Shown in pieces: positions 12,657-24,704 of a DNA stretch of 64,000 bases. The translations under genes were made by a program, and so were the position numbers. The DNA is taken from positions 30,455,062 to 30,519,061 of the forward strand of contig NC_065885.2 in assembly GCF_932274485.2 (NCBI RefSeq). The letters are read 5' to 3'. The stretch's first letter is position 1. Each line of letters starts with the position of its first letter. The DNA is from Patella vulgata. Lineage: Eukaryota; Mollusca; Gastropoda; Patellidae. Below the pieces are notes generated by a model. It did no database searches, was not told the origin of the DNA, and saw only the letters and a list, made by a program, of their open reading frames with translations.

Positions 12657-13515
12657 CTGTCATCTCTTTATCCATTCTTGATTTATTTTGTAAATTAAAG
12701 CAATTACACAAGTATGATCAAGAATGGTAGTTAAAAAAAAAAATCAAAATGTAAAATGTAGAAGCAATGGTTAACATGATAGCAGCTTGGCTGGAGATTT
12801 TATTAGTCAATAATAAAATTGATGGTTATTAGATAAGCCTACATAATATCAACCTTATATCAAAGTGGAATGTTCAGTAAATAAAGGACTTGTATGTTTA
12901 TGTGTCTGGATCAGTTACATACTGAACTGTGAAACGAAATTAACTCACAATTTATTTACTGATAAGGTGATTTTATTTTATAATTACATAATAGAGAAAC
13001 TAATTATTGTTATCTTAATTACAAACTTAATTTGGTAATTTATAGGGCAAGGCTAGTAGTGTCAGATTCACTAAAAAATTCAACACAAATGCTAGATGCT
13101 GATTGATTGGACAGCAAAAGATAAATAACTATTGGAGATTGACCTTTCCTTATTTATCCCAATTGACCACCAGACGGCTTACTACAAACATTCAAATAAT
13201 TAACAACATGCTTTCACATTTTGAGTGTTAATAATTCCCTGACCTGACAAATCTATCTGTGATCGTCTGTGAACTAACACTTAATTCAATGTGTCCTTTC
13301 CATTCTTTTTACTGGTTTTGCAAGGTTGTATTTCAGACTATAATTTCACATAAACCCCATTTACCTTAACTGGAACAGTAAATGCAGCTTTAATTACACT
13401 ACACCTAAATGACATATGTTCTTGGGTTATATTTTGTGGAACTAATTAAGTATAATATTTAAATAAAAACTTTCAAATGTGTAATATTGTGGAACAAATT
13501 TAGTATATTATTTAA

Positions 13516-14037
13516 AGATGCATTGTGTAAAATTTAGATAAGAGCTGACAACTCTTTCTATAATAGTTTAAAAATAATAAACTATAACACATACTTATGG
13601 AAGAACAATTACTGGTTTATTTAGGGGACGTTTCGAAGAGTATTCTCGAAACGTCGCCTGAATAAATCAGTAATTGTTCTTCCATAAGTATGTGTTATAG
13701 TTTATTGCTCTACCCCTTTTCTTAAATGCCTCTAAAAGATCAGTTTAAAAATAGATATTGAAAAAAGAATATATTGAAAATTTCAGTCAAATTACTTCAT
13801 TTTGAGCTTAGTCTCGATTTTCATTGCTAGCGTTGTTACAATAATAAGCAAAGTTTTGATTATATTAATTAGATTATTAAATGGCGACCGTCTTTCAATC
13901 CTTTCAAAATCACAACCAACAGAGAGTTAAGTTTTTGTCATGTGAATAAAGGTCTAATTAGTAATTAATATAACATTTGTGGCCAAAAGAAAGATCTGCA
14001 ATAGGCAGATTTAGCTCTTATATATTTATATGCATCT
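13516..14037. mobile_element. TTAA-flanked MITE (MITE-1), copy 1, with a palindrome inside
   Basis: Left end AGATGCATTGTGTAAAA after TTAA. The right end on the other strand is AGATGCATATAAATATATAA followed by AGAGCTAAATCTG, before a degenerate TCAA. The internal block around 13755-13800 (AATATATTGAAAATTTCAG) is shared with the copies at 22.8 and 24.3 kb. No protein coding. The TTAA target is typical of piggyBac-type transposases, so it is probably a non-autonomous derivative of such an element. Confidence 0.7.
13577..13741. mobile_element. foldback insertion with 12-bp flanking repeat
   Basis: A near-perfect inverted repeat of about 60 bp per arm (arms about 13577-13640 and 13646-13705, tip CGTTTCGA..TCGAAACG), then about 36 bp of unique sequence. 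It is flanked by the direct repeat AGTTTAAAAATA at 13565-13576 and 13742-13753. Comparison with the sister MITE copies shows this block is extra sequence, so it is an insertion with a target duplication. Confidence 0.75.
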
Positions 14038-15367
14038 TCAATAAAAACATTCTTTGCCTGTATTATTTTATGTACATAAACCGACTTTATGAGTAAAGTT
14101 TGCAATTATAAAGGAAACAGAAAAAAAGCCAACATATAATAGTGGAACTTATCTAACAAAAAATGCAGTCCAGTCATTTTCAGTAATTTAAAAATTCTGC
14201 ATGATTCTATTTGTTAGTCACCATGTTGTTGGTTCGAATGGATGACTGCTCAATCTCTTCCATTTTCCCCTGCCCTTCCAGTTTCCTCTTACTGCTACTG
14301 AAATTTAAATATTATCAAAATTCTATGGCTCTCCTCTTTTAGAAATTTTGCATACACCACTGTGCTGTTGATAGTCAATGTATAATTATTTGTTGGTTTG
14401 AAGAAATGACTTTCTTGATCTCTTAGATTTTCCCCTGTCTTTGTTTTTCCCTTTATCTTTCCATTTTTTCTCTGACTGCTGGTAAACCTTGATATTGAGT
14501 GAAATTATGAAATAACATATTATCAAAAGGACTTATGGTAGTTGTGTTTATTTAAGGTTTAATCACACTTTGCTTTAACTGACCTTGTCAGCCAGCAAAT
14601 TGTAAGAAACCGATTTCTTTAATAACAGCAACAGGAATGCCTTCATGATAGTGAAATGGAAAGGCTTCTGATGTTGAGTTTGTATAAATAATTTAATATA
14701 AATGAAATCCTTTGTTATAGTTTGTAAAAAAAAAGAAGGGTATCTGACCAGGACAGTAACCAATAACATTTATGATAAAAGACCCAAAAAACGTCACATG
14801 GAGACATCACAAGACATTTGCTCAATAATGTACAATAAATATGTTCTACAAATCATGTTCTACTTCATTGGCATCTTCCTAACCCAGATCATTACAAACA
14901 CTTTTTATGTAAATAGTCTATTGATGTGTCACAGACTTAATTAAGCAAGAACAGTCCCACAAAAATAAGATTACTCGTCAATTTAGATTAGGCAGTTATA
15001 GAAAGTATTTCATTGAGCGGCATTGCAGTGCTACAAACAGCATGCTTCAATATAAGTTTTAAAAAAAAAGAATATTTAAATTTACCATTGATTTGGGGCT
15101 AAATTGGTCGTAAAATTAACAATATTCAGGTTGGTAAATAAATATTGACTCTTAATTAAGAAAAGGCAAATGCAATAAAAGGAGACCTGATGATAGTGCT
15201 TTTGCAGCTTACGAAATGAAATTTCTAAAGATTATTTGCCAGAAAAAATAATTTGTAGCTAATAGCGGTCTTCAGAAGTTGTGATTTTGATCAAATTATA
15301 TTTAATTTAAGTGATTGCAGATGGTTGCAATCCTACAATATGTTACTGTTTTAATGTTATATGATAC
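14038..15367. other. intron, no gene seen
   Basis: AT-rich. A weak ~170-bp two-copy similarity (CTTCCATTTTCCCCTG near 14257 and TTAGATTTTCCCCTG near 14424) suggests an old duplication. Confidence 0.4.
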
Positions 15368-15664
15368 TATACTATTCAAAAAAAGTAGGGGATATTTGAT
15401 TTTGGGGGCATAATACTAAAATATGCAAATGACTACGAAAAAAGTCACTATAGAACCTAACAGAAGAAACATTTCCAGTTACATGTGACGCCCAAACGCA
15501 CCAATAGCTACCGCATGGAATGCAGGTGATGCTTGGGATCATCATGGGGGTCCAACCCAAGATTTGCACGACTCTGACTTTGAATGTTACAGTCATTGTG
15601 GCATTGAATTCCAGGGTGGAAACATCAGTTTAATTGTTTTAGTGACCAGAAAACAAATTTTGAT

Positions 15665-16018
15665 ATGCGTCGGCTTACCCAAAATGAAAGGTTACGTGCC
15701 CTTGGCATGCTACAGATCGGCACAACACAGGCGGTTGTGGCGCGGACGATGAATGTTTCTCAGTCTGTCATAAGCAGGCTATGGTCCAGATACCGTGATA
15801 CACAATCTGTACAGGACAGACCACGCTCAGGTCGACCAAGGGCGACAACTCAAGCCCAGGATCGATTTATCCGTACCTTGGCCTTGAGAAATCGTGTCAT
15901 CACAACAAATCAGATCAGCGCTGGTCTTCAAACAGACACTGGTGTGAGAGTGAGTGGCCAGACGATTCGGAATCGACTGCATAGGGGTCACCTTCGCGCC
16001 CGACGTCCTCGCGTTTGA
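15665..16018 (+). pseudogene. Tc1-type transposase, N-terminal part
   Basis: 117 residues starting MRRLTQNERLRALGML. Residues about 7-45 are a helix-turn-helix (GTTQAVVARTMNVSQSVISR), followed by RPRSGRPRAT with the GRPR hook (G56-R59) that links the two DNA-binding subdomains in Tc1 transposases. A second helix-turn-helix runs to about residue 110 (VSGQTIRNRLHRGHLRARRP). The frame then meets TGA at 16016-16018. The downstream frame, starting at 16015, continues the protein without loss, so a single missing base, probably in the short T run at 16014-16016, explains the break. The protein binds the inverted ends in the intact family. The start is the ATG at 15665. Confidence 0.9.
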
Positions 16019-16674
16019 GAGATCATCACATTCAGGCAAGACGTCGTTGGTGTAGGGATCGTCAACACTGGGATAATCGACGCTGGAGCAATGTGATGTT
16101 TTCAGATGAGTCAAGGTTCACTGTTGATTTTTTGGACAGACGTAGGAGGGTGTGGCGTCGTCGAAACGAGCGCTTCCAAGACGTTAACGTCATCAGACAT
16201 GATCGATTTGGGGGTGGTTCTGTTATGGTGTGGGGAGGCATCACTGTTGCTGGAAGAACGGCTTTACATGTTGTTGCAGGGCGTGTTACAGGCCAGTACT
16301 ACCGGGACAACATCTTGGCAGTCCATGTTGTGCCGTTCGCACGACGTCATGGCCGCCGTTTCATCTTCCAGGATGACAACGCAAGATGTCACAGGGCCAG
16401 GATCGTTACAGGTTACCTCCAACAACAGAACATCACCACATTACCTTGGCCAGCACTGAGTCCCGACCTCTCCCCCATCGAGCATGTCTGGGACATGCTT
16501 GGACAGAGGTTACGTCAACGTCAACAACGTCCTGCCAATGTCCAAGAACTTGCTGCTGCGTTGCAACAGGAATGTGACAATCTGGACCAAAATGACCTTA
16601 GACGTCTCATTAGGAGTATGCCACGTCGGATCAATGCTTGTTTGGCAAACAGAGGCGGATTTACCCGTTACTGA
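16015..16674 (+). pseudogene. Tc1-type transposase, catalytic part
   Basis: About 219 residues forming the DDE catalytic domain. The three acidic residues are visible: D31 in MFSDESRF, D121 in FQDDNARCH and E156 in LSPIEHVWD. There are 34 residues between the second and third, hence DD34E as in Tc1. The conserved VMVWGGI box lies at about residues 70-76. The reading begins in a TTG codon because the true start lies in the other frame upstream (15665). Together the two parts make about 337 residues, the normal size for the family, so only the one frameshift prevents a full-length product. No other stop is seen. It ends in TGA after GGFTRY. Confidence 0.9.
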
Positions 16675-17011
16675 CTTGGTTGTGATGCTGTGGTAACTTT
16701 GCTGTTTGACCCCGGGTATCATTTTACCCTTATAATTGTCAGTCTGTGCCTTACTTAGTCTAACGATCATTTGGAATAAATCGATGAATGTGAACTTCAT
16801 TTCATTTTGTCATTTGTTTCTTCGTCAGTTTCATTAGGTGACTTTAATAACACTTAAAAATCAAATATCCCCTACTTTTTTTGAATAGTATATTTGTTTA
16901 TAAACAAATATTGTATGCAACTTAGAGGAACAAAATTTTGGCATTTAAATAAAGCCTCTGGCAATATTTTTAGCAGCTTTTCATTAAATGTTCTATGTAA
17001 AATGATTATCA

Positions 17012-18616
17012 TTTTTATACGCCCACATTGAAATGTGGTCGTATATTGTTGTCGCCCCGTCCGTCATCCACAAGCAATTGTGGACATTCTACGGACTAAA
17101 TTTAATATCCGATTGACTTTAAATTTATCCACAATGTTTGAGATCATGAGAAGAAGAAGCCCATTGATTTTCAACAATTTCAGATAATTACTGCCAGATT
17201 TATGGCCCTTGATCACTCTAAAAAATCTTGTGGATACTCTGGAGGTTTAAGTTAATATCTGATAGACTTTAAATTTATACACAGTGTTTAAGGTCATAAG
17301 AGGAAGAAGCCTATTGATTTTCAACAATTTCCAATAATTACTGTCAAAGTTATGGCCCTTGATCACTTTGAAATATCTTGTGGACACTCTAGACGCTAAA
17401 GTTAATATCTGAATTATACACATTGTTTACGGTCATGAGACTAAGAAGCCTACTGATTTTCAACGATTTCTGATTATTACTGCCAGAGTTATTGACCTTG
17501 ATCCCTTTGAAATATCTCATGGATGCTCTAGACGCTAAAGTTAATATCCAATTGACTTTAAATTTATACACAGTGTTTAAGGTCATTATAAGACGAAGAA
17601 GTCTATTGATTTTCAACATTTTCCAATAATTACTGTAAGAGTTATGTCCCTTAATCACTTTGAAATATCTTGTGGACGCTCTAGATGCTAAAAGTAATAT
17701 CCAATTGACTTTAAATTAATACACAGTGTTTAAAGTAGCTAAGTTTAACTCAATATCATCCAAAATCTTCGACATTGAAAACACGAATTATTTGTCAATT
17801 CAAATCAACATTGATGTTGTGTTCTTACCGGGAAAAGATGGCCTTCTGATATCCAATATTTAAGACAAAATAAACATTTTACAGTTGGTACACGAATTGT
17901 GTACCATAATGCGTTGCAGAGCTATTTGTAATAAGGGACTCGAAAAAACGAGGCTAGGCATATTCCACAAGTCATGTCAATTGGTGACACTGTATTCTTA
18001 TCTGGACAGCATGCCCAATAAATACTATCGGCGTAGACTAGACTAACCAGATGCTAGAGATTGAAATTCGATTGAGAATACTTGGGTAGGCTATTTCGCC
18101 TAACCTAACTGATTAGAAATTACAGTAAAAACAGAAACGATTGAATGTAAATCAATTTATATACATTCATATTACATTATTGTATGCGTTGCGACCCATT
18201 TGTGTCAATTTCTAGGTCCCAAATATTAGCGACTTAGCTTCTTTAAGGTCATGAGACGAAGAAGCCTATTGATTTTCAACGATTTCTGATAACTACTGCC
18301 AGATTTATGGACCTTGATCACTCTAAAAAAATCTTGTGGACACTTTAGACGCTAAAGTTAATATCCAGTTGACTATCAGACAAAGAAACCTATCAATTTT
18401 CAACGATTTCTATTGATTATGGCAGTTGATATTAAATGTTTTATATGCTAAATGTTAGAACAGGGCAGAACTAGAAGCCAAATGGGTTGTTATTCGTAGT
18501 GTGTTGTAAATGTTTTCATTTCTGATAAAAGGAAAAAATATGTGACAACCCTTGTTGACTCCCCGGACAACTTAGCTGCTGTGGGCATATGTTTCGTTGC
18601 CTGATAACCTATCTTT
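17012..18616 (+). mobile_element. family A element with nested MITE
   Basis: The head (TATACGCCCACATTGAAATG), several ~150-bp core monomers to 17733, a 509-bp insertion, resumption of the core in register at 18247, then a complete tail (GCTGTGGGCATATG, GTTGCCTGATAACC, TATCTT). The monomers are noticeably diverged from those at 52-56 kb. Confidence 0.85.
17734..18242. mobile_element. second TTAA-flanked MITE (MITE-2)
   Basis: This 509-bp block splits a family A monomer exactly at GTTTAA/GGTCATG, with TTTAA on both sides (17729-17733, 18242-18246). The ends are short imperfect inverted repeats: AGTAGCTAAGTTTAAC at the left and GAAGCTAAGTCGC at the right on the other strand. It differs from MITE-1 in sequence. 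The uninterrupted monomers elsewhere act as the empty site. No ORF of note. Confidence 0.75.
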
Positions 18617-18779
18617 TTTCTGGCAGGATCTCTTGAAGTTTGCATTTTGTACTGTCATATTGTCAAGGGTTTTTAATTTGCTTTTGATTCAGTTTTAAAT
18701 AGCACACACTTGAAGCTCGATAAAATTAGGATTGCTAATTTAGCGCTATTAGGTTTTCCCACAAAAGTTGGGCTTCCCC

Positions 18780-20774
18780 TGGGCTCGAAAACCAGACAGA
18801 ACTAGAACTGCGAAGCAGTAATGACGGGTTTCACCGGTGCCACGTTACCCTTGAACTTATGTCACTTCCGGTACCAATGAAACCGTTAAACAGGTTTCCA
18901 CATAAGCATTGCACACATGAAATAAAATGGACGCAGAAACAACCAAATCCAGCAATCAATTCATTTGCTACATGTCAGTGATCCTGTCAAAATTACATTA
19001 CTTCCGGTGATAATGAAAATGTTAAATTGGTTTATGAAATCAGAAATAGCATCATCACATGTTGAAAATTTTATGTAAATCCTATAATAATTGCCACCTT
19101 TATAGACCAAAAACCTTGAAAAATGACTTGTAGAAAATCGCCTATTTCTCTGCAACCGTACAAGTTAGAAACCATTTTGAGGTATCTGTATGATCGAATG
19201 AGTTCATTCTATTTGTTGATTGGAATCAAATATCATAATTTTAAAAACATTACAAATCTGATTCATTTGAATAAAATATCTGTTTTGAAGGCTAAAAATA
19301 CAGTTTTTGCCAAAATGACGTTACTTCCGGTGATAATGAAAATCTTAAATTACTTGTATGAAATCGTAAATGGCATTATGTATCACACAGTGAAAATTTC
19401 ATGAAAATCGAATAATAATTGACACTTTTATTGACAAAAAAACCTTAAAAAGTGACCTGTTGAAAATTGCCTATTTCTCCGCAACTGAACAAGTTAGAAA
19501 CCATTTTGTGATATCTATATGATCGTAAGGGTTCATTGTATTAGTTGATTTGAATCAAATATCAAAATTTTAAACAAATAACAAATATGACTCATTTGAA
19601 TAAATTACTGGTTTCGAAGGCTATAAATACAATTTTTGCCCAAATTACGTCATTTCCGGTGATATTGAAAATGTTAAATTGGTTTGACCTAGTTAAAATT
19701 GACATTACACATCAAATGGTGTCACTTTTATGAAAATCGAATAATAATTGACTCTTTTACAGGCAAACTAGCGTAAAAAGTGACTCATGCAAAATTGCCC
19801 ATTTCTCGGCAACTGCGCATATTACAAATTAATTTTCACATACATTCTCTCCGTATAGATTATTGCTACGAGTTTATGAAAGTTACGAAGTAATATTTTA
19901 AAATATGAAAACGCTGAATGGGTTGTAAATAGCTTAATTTTACACCTTTTTTCACCTTTTAATCGAAATAGCCCGAAAACGGAATCGAAATTAAAAAAAA
20001 TGGTCCCAACATTTTGTGCGCCTTTAAAGGGCGCACAATTTCAGTTATACCAGATTTGAAAAAAATAATATTTGCTTTCGAAAAATGGTACCTAACTGTC
20101 AAAATTGTAGTTTTTTGTCAATTTACGCCACTTCCGGTGCCGACAGATAACACTATTGGTAACAAAAAAAATGACAATTGAGACAACGGGGCATATGAAC
20201 TTTGTTTTATACAAATCGAACAATAAATAATTAATCTAGGACTGAAAAACTGAATTAGCCAATGGGGGCCAAGGAAAATTACCGAGACAAAAAATTTTCA
20301 CATTTTTGCCCAAGTCAGAGGACTCGTTATATTTGTGTAAAACACGATTAAAAAATATTCATAAATAAAAAAGTTTTTTGTAAAAATTTAAATTTTCTAA
20401 ATTTAGCGCCTAATATCTGCGAAGATTTGCCGAAAATCAAAAATCAAAAGTAGCGTAGCTATGTGCCCCGTCTCCGGCTATGCCAAAATGCATCGAAAGT
20501 TAAAATCCAATGATTATTGTTAAAATTACTGCAATATTTCTAAAAACGATAGCTTCGGTGATTTCGGACATTTCGCATTGTCGCAGAACGTTCAAAATAG
20601 CTTTATCCTCTAAGTCACACCCACTTTTCCGATAAAACCGAAGAAATCGTAACGATGCGACAAGTAGTTGCTGAGATCTACTCAAAACAAAAGAAGAATA
20701 ATAATAATAAGAATAATAATTTTAACAAAAACAATAGTGTTTCACACAAGCTTCGCAGTGTGAAACCCTAATAA
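18780..20774 (+). mobile_element. family E long-period element with hairpin end
   Basis: A head near 18805-18840 with a palindrome ACTGCGAAGCAGT and GGGTTTCACCGGTGCC. A core of diverged ~325-bp repeats, each marked by ACTTCCGGTGATAATGAAAA (about 18998, 19318, 19648), AATCGAATAATAATTGAC and GAAACCATTTTG. Then a distinct 3' region, and an AATAATAATAAG stretch near 20697 leading to a terminal hairpin GTTTCACAC/GTGTGAAAC at about 20740-20768. Head words ACTGCGAAGC and GGGTTTCAC recur inverted in the tail. The exact left end is uncertain. No protein is encoded. Confidence 0.7.
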
Positions 20775-22639
20775 TGAATCAATTATAGAAACTCCCAATA
20801 TCCTTACAATTAGATTATCATTTGTGTGACACTATGTCAACCTGCACTCCTCCAATTCATAAATTGTACTTTCATTTTAAATTGGATAATTCTTTCAAAT
20901 ACAATATGTCATTTGTTCCTCATCTGTTGTTTGGGGATGGAGTTGAAAATGGTATATCTCACAGATGGTTTGTTTCTTACATCACATATAAAAACAAGTT
21001 GTTCAGTTGTAATCAGACTTATTGTTTAATTCTCCTGTGTTGTGCGTACGGTTTCATAATCGAAATATTGCGTTAAATTTGTCTGTTCAATTATTAATTG
21101 TCATGATAAGTATTCCCTGTGGCCATTGATTACTAACGATATGGAGAGATTTATTTTGTTCCATCCATGCCGATAGTCCTGCTTCAGGTACATATAGACC
21201 ATCTCTCCAATTAATCAGAGAACCACAACCGCTCTTTCATCTCAAATACAACAGTCAAGTTGATTTGTAACTTTTGTTCAAGAAAGAACTTGAGCTATGT
21301 TATTGAATAATGAATATTTAAATTCTATTTGACATTCATTTCTTTCCGGTACGTTAAATTATCTTTTCTATATCTGTTCAGTGTGGAATATTTATAGGCT
21401 CAAGTGCCCTTATAATACTGCTGTAATTAATATTGAATGTCAATATTTCTGTAGACAATGAGGTGTAATATCATGAGTAAAGTTTTTTTTGTTTTGAGAT
21501 GGAGATGGATTAAAATTGTTTGATGTAATTGATACAAAAGAATATAATTTCAATTTGTTGTATCCAGTTTGTGTGGTGATTTTTCACAAGTCTATTTCCA
21601 GTACCAATCGATTTTGTAATATATTTTGCCAAGCCTAATAGATACATGAATACAGCTCTTTTTCAGCCTTGTATCCCTCTTTAGCACATCCATGATAAAA
21701 GAAAAGAATCTTTAATGATATTAAATTGCCCCACTCAAAGTTTCTTAGTTGTATGTACATTTCTTACATAGAGTCAACTTCAGATAACAAGTCAGATACT
21801 ATAGGTAATTTGTTTCAGGTAAACAGTAGGATCAGGTAAAAACTCAGTGTGAATGCAACAATTCTTTAATCTATTAGTAAGTGCAGGAGTACTGAACTAC
21901 ACACACAAAAAAAACCCCTACAAGATGAACCTGCGGACAAGACAGAATACATAGAGAGAATGCTGCTTCTTGAACGCTATTACTAACACATTATGTTAAC
22001 ACCAAATTGTTTAGTCTTCATTATATTCATGCAAGATCAAATGATCTATCTTTTTTAGTCTACTGACTGAAATATAATCCCATCCATGTGATCAAGAGCT
22101 CAATAGCACTGGTAAATATGCTTCAGGTAAAATCAATGTGAATGCTGCCTAATAGGTAATATTACTGTACATGTACGTATAAAATTTACATGTTACAGAT
22201 ACTTTAATTTCTTTCTACCAGAGAGCTGGATGCGATCAGAAGACAGAAATCTCTTGGAAGGCGAGGCATATAATTCCATTTGCTTAATGAAAAAACGAAT
22301 GTTCTTTTGAAATCACATGTACATGTCTAAATATGCTGTTCCAGCCGCCATATAAACAAGTCTAAAATACCAGGATTTTTTAGGTCGGAGAATTCTCATG
22401 AAGTATAAGCAAAACCAACATAGCTATTATATTATAAATTACCCATTCATTTGTCCTTCTAGAAACAGCACATTCCTCGTCCTTAGCAATATGCAGCAGA
22501 ATCTGACAATTTTAGAGGGCCACGATATCAGTATTAATTGATCGTTCTGTTAACATTTATTACAAGACATTTTTATTTTTTGTCCATCCCTGTGGCTGCT
22601 ACTTTATGGTCTTTCTTTTCTTTGTCTTTGTGCAAAAAA
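20775..22639. other. intron, no gene seen
   Basis: Unique AT-rich sequence. An open stretch after the acceptor-like TTTCTTTCTACCAG near 22224 runs to a stop without a donor and is not called. Confidence 0.4.
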
Positions 22640-22672
22640 GTAGGACGTTAAGTTAAACCCATTTCATTTATT
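22632..22672 (+). mobile_element. SINE 3'-end fragment
   Basis: GTAGGACGTTAAG..AAACCCATTTCATTT matches the common 3' tail of the SINEs at 26.8 kb (reverse), 41.9 kb and 58.3 kb. Only the tail is present. Confidence 0.5.
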
Positions 22673-22816
22673 TCTTTTCATATTTGATGAAAGAAATGAC
22701 AATTGCTTTGAAATTGCAAAATCTTATTTCCATTAAAAGAGTTATCAGTGAAACAAAATTGTCAAGAACTACCCTTTGAATCAGATCCAGACATCCTGAA
22801 CTGTTCTCTGGTTTAA

Positions 22817-23331
22817 AGATACATTATGGGAGATTTTTATAGAGAGTTGGCCATTCTTGCTATAACAGTTCAAAAGTAGATGATGAAAGAAGAATATATT
22901 GAAAAATTCAGTCAAATTACTTTATTCTGAACATAGTTATCATCGTTGTAATATTTGCCTAGAAATGGTAGCGAATTGTGTCTTCACCTTCGCTGATCGT
23001 TTGATTGACAGGCGTTAACTCCACCTACATATCTCGATTATCAAGTAAAGTTTTCAATGGCATACCGAAACGCTTTACAGCGGCCTCGCTAAGTACACTC
23101 TATCATTTAGCCTCGATCTAACTGACGTATTTTCATCAGGTTATCCCTTATTTGATTTAATCAATTAGTGAAATCCTATTTAAATCCGAGCTGTAGCCGA
23201 GCCATCCGTGGGTCTACAGAGTTGATTTTGGTCTTGTTGTTTAAATAAAGATCTAATTTATAATTTCTATAACATCTGAAGCCTAAATTAAGACTTGCAA
23301 TAATCAGATTTAGCTCTTGCATAATGCATGT
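22817..23331. mobile_element. MITE-1, copy 2
   Basis: TTAA on both sides (22813-22816 and 23332-23335). Left end AGATACATTATGGGAG, right end on the other strand ACATGCATTATGCAAGAGCT. Internal words shared with copy 1 include AATATATTGAAAAATTCAG and CAAATTACTTTATTCTGA. About 515 bp. Confidence 0.8.
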
Positions 23332-23389
23332 TTAAATTAGAATTTAATTGAATTAAGATATAGAAAGATAGAAATTTGTTTACATTGAC

Positions 23390-23660
23390 CTAGTTTGTGT
23401 CAAGTGGACCTTAAACTCCATCATAAGGTCTGTCATTAAATCAACTGGCATGGTTTTGATTCCCCGATTGTACTGATAAGGAATAGGGTCTCTGTCCAAC
23501 CTCGAGGGTTTCCTCCGGGTCCTCTGGTTTCCTCCCACTGCTAAAGACTCCTATGCGCAATTGAATTATTGAAATAAAAATTCAACCATATGTTAGTCCC
23601 TAAATGACCTGGTTTGTGTCAAGTGGACATTAAAATCTCTCTCTCTCTCTCTCTCTTTTG
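23390..23660 (+). mobile_element. SINE-1, two joined pieces with CT tail
   Basis: A 3' tail piece (GTTTGTGTCAAGTGGAC..TTAAACTCC, about 23393-23422) is followed directly by a 5'-truncated SINE-1 body: GGTCTGTCATTAAATCAACT, GGTTTTGATTCCCCG, GGTTTCCTCCGGG, CCTCCCACTGCTAAAGACTC. That body ends in its own tail GTTTGTGTCAAGTGGACATT and a CT microsatellite at 23637-23656. The tRNA-like B-box is visible. Mollusc V-SINEs such as RUDI have this kind of structure, but I cannot confirm the family. Confidence 0.65.
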
Positions 23661-24324
23661 AATTCTGATCTTTCCAAGATTCCTGACTGAAAGATTCCTG
23701 ACTTTGGTTTAGAAAGATTTCCTACGGCTACTTAACCAACGTTAACAGATTTTTGCACCTGACTGTATTTCTGAACATTTAAAAAGAAGAAATTGATCTA
23801 TGTGCGTAATTAGAAATGTTTATATTGTAAGTAATGTTGAGGTGCATTTTATATTATACATATGGTGTCTATATGTCCCACCTGTTCAAATATATCTAAT
23901 ATATTCTTTATGTATGTTCACCTTTTGTATACATAATGTCTTTATCATGTGTAATCTTACTTAAATAGAATATGCCACCCTAATTCTCCAACAGTGGCTC
24001 GTTTATGTTATTTGGGTGGAGATTTTATCAAGTATACCCAAGAGATGGCATAAATTGCAGCTTTTTTGTAAGTCATTATTTGCTATATGGACGCTTCCTT
24101 CAACATCAGATACAGCTTAATTTAAAATATCTATTTGATGCTTTACAACAGTAGATTTCCTAAGTGCGGAGGGTGAGATGGAGGGTGATTCTTTGTGGGA
24201 GGGCAGCACTAAAAGGTGAATAGAAGATGCATGACACAATTGTATTTTTCTGTTTAATTATTTGTGAAAGTGTTTGATGTTGATTGTCTTGAGCACAAAC
24301 CTCTCTAGGTACACCACTACATAA

Positions 24325-24700
24325 AGATGCATTTTGTAAGAGCTAAATCTGACTATTGCAGGATTTTATTTTGGCTTCACATGTTATATAAATTATTATT
24401 TAGACATTTATTCACATGACAAGCCTAAAGTTAACTCTCAAGACAATCGGATAGTGCAGATGTAAACAGATTGACATACGATCACCATTTAATTTAAAAA
24501 TGGAGAAGCGAGGCTGAGTCTTGAATAGCAAGTAACATTGCTACAATAATAAGCAATCTGTGTCAAAACTTGAAACAGTGATAATATCACTCAGAATAAA
24601 GTAATTTGAATGAAATTTTCAAGATGTTACATTTGAATTATCTATTTAGGAACTATTATAGCAAGAACATCCAGCTCTTATCTAAATCTCGCATGCATTT
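24325..24700. mobile_element. MITE-1, copy 3
   Basis: Left end AGATGCATTTTGTAAGAGCT with AGCTAAATCTGACTATTGCA. Right end on the other strand AAATGCATGCGAGATTTAGA, before TTAA at 24701-24704. The left TTAA has decayed to ATAA. About 376 bp. Confidence 0.75.
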
Positions 24701-24704
24701 TTAA

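Larger units (their letters stand above)
15370..16890 (+). mobile_element. Tc1/mariner transposon, DD34E, nearly intact
   Basis: A 1521-bp element with 34-bp inverted ends that match exactly by eye (15370-15403 and 16857-16890, TACTATTCAAAAAAAGTAGG..) and a TA at each side (15368-15369, 16891-16892). That is the TA target duplication of the Tc1/mariner superfamily. It holds one transposase gene in two frames plus 260 bp and 182 bp of flanking non-coding sequence. The inner flanks share rough inverted similarity (AGTCAC.TA and GAAGAAAC words). Intact ends and little decay point to a recent insertion. It lies inside a host intron. Confidence 0.93.

Noticed and set aside
15827-16800. Other-frame ORFs across the Tc1 element on both strands
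   Set aside because: Shadows of the transposase reading frame.
22224-22320. Exon-like stretch after TTTCTTTCTACCAG reading SWMRSEDRNLLEGEAYNS
   Set aside because: Phase fits the chain but no usable donor occurs before the stop; kept only as a possible alternative end.
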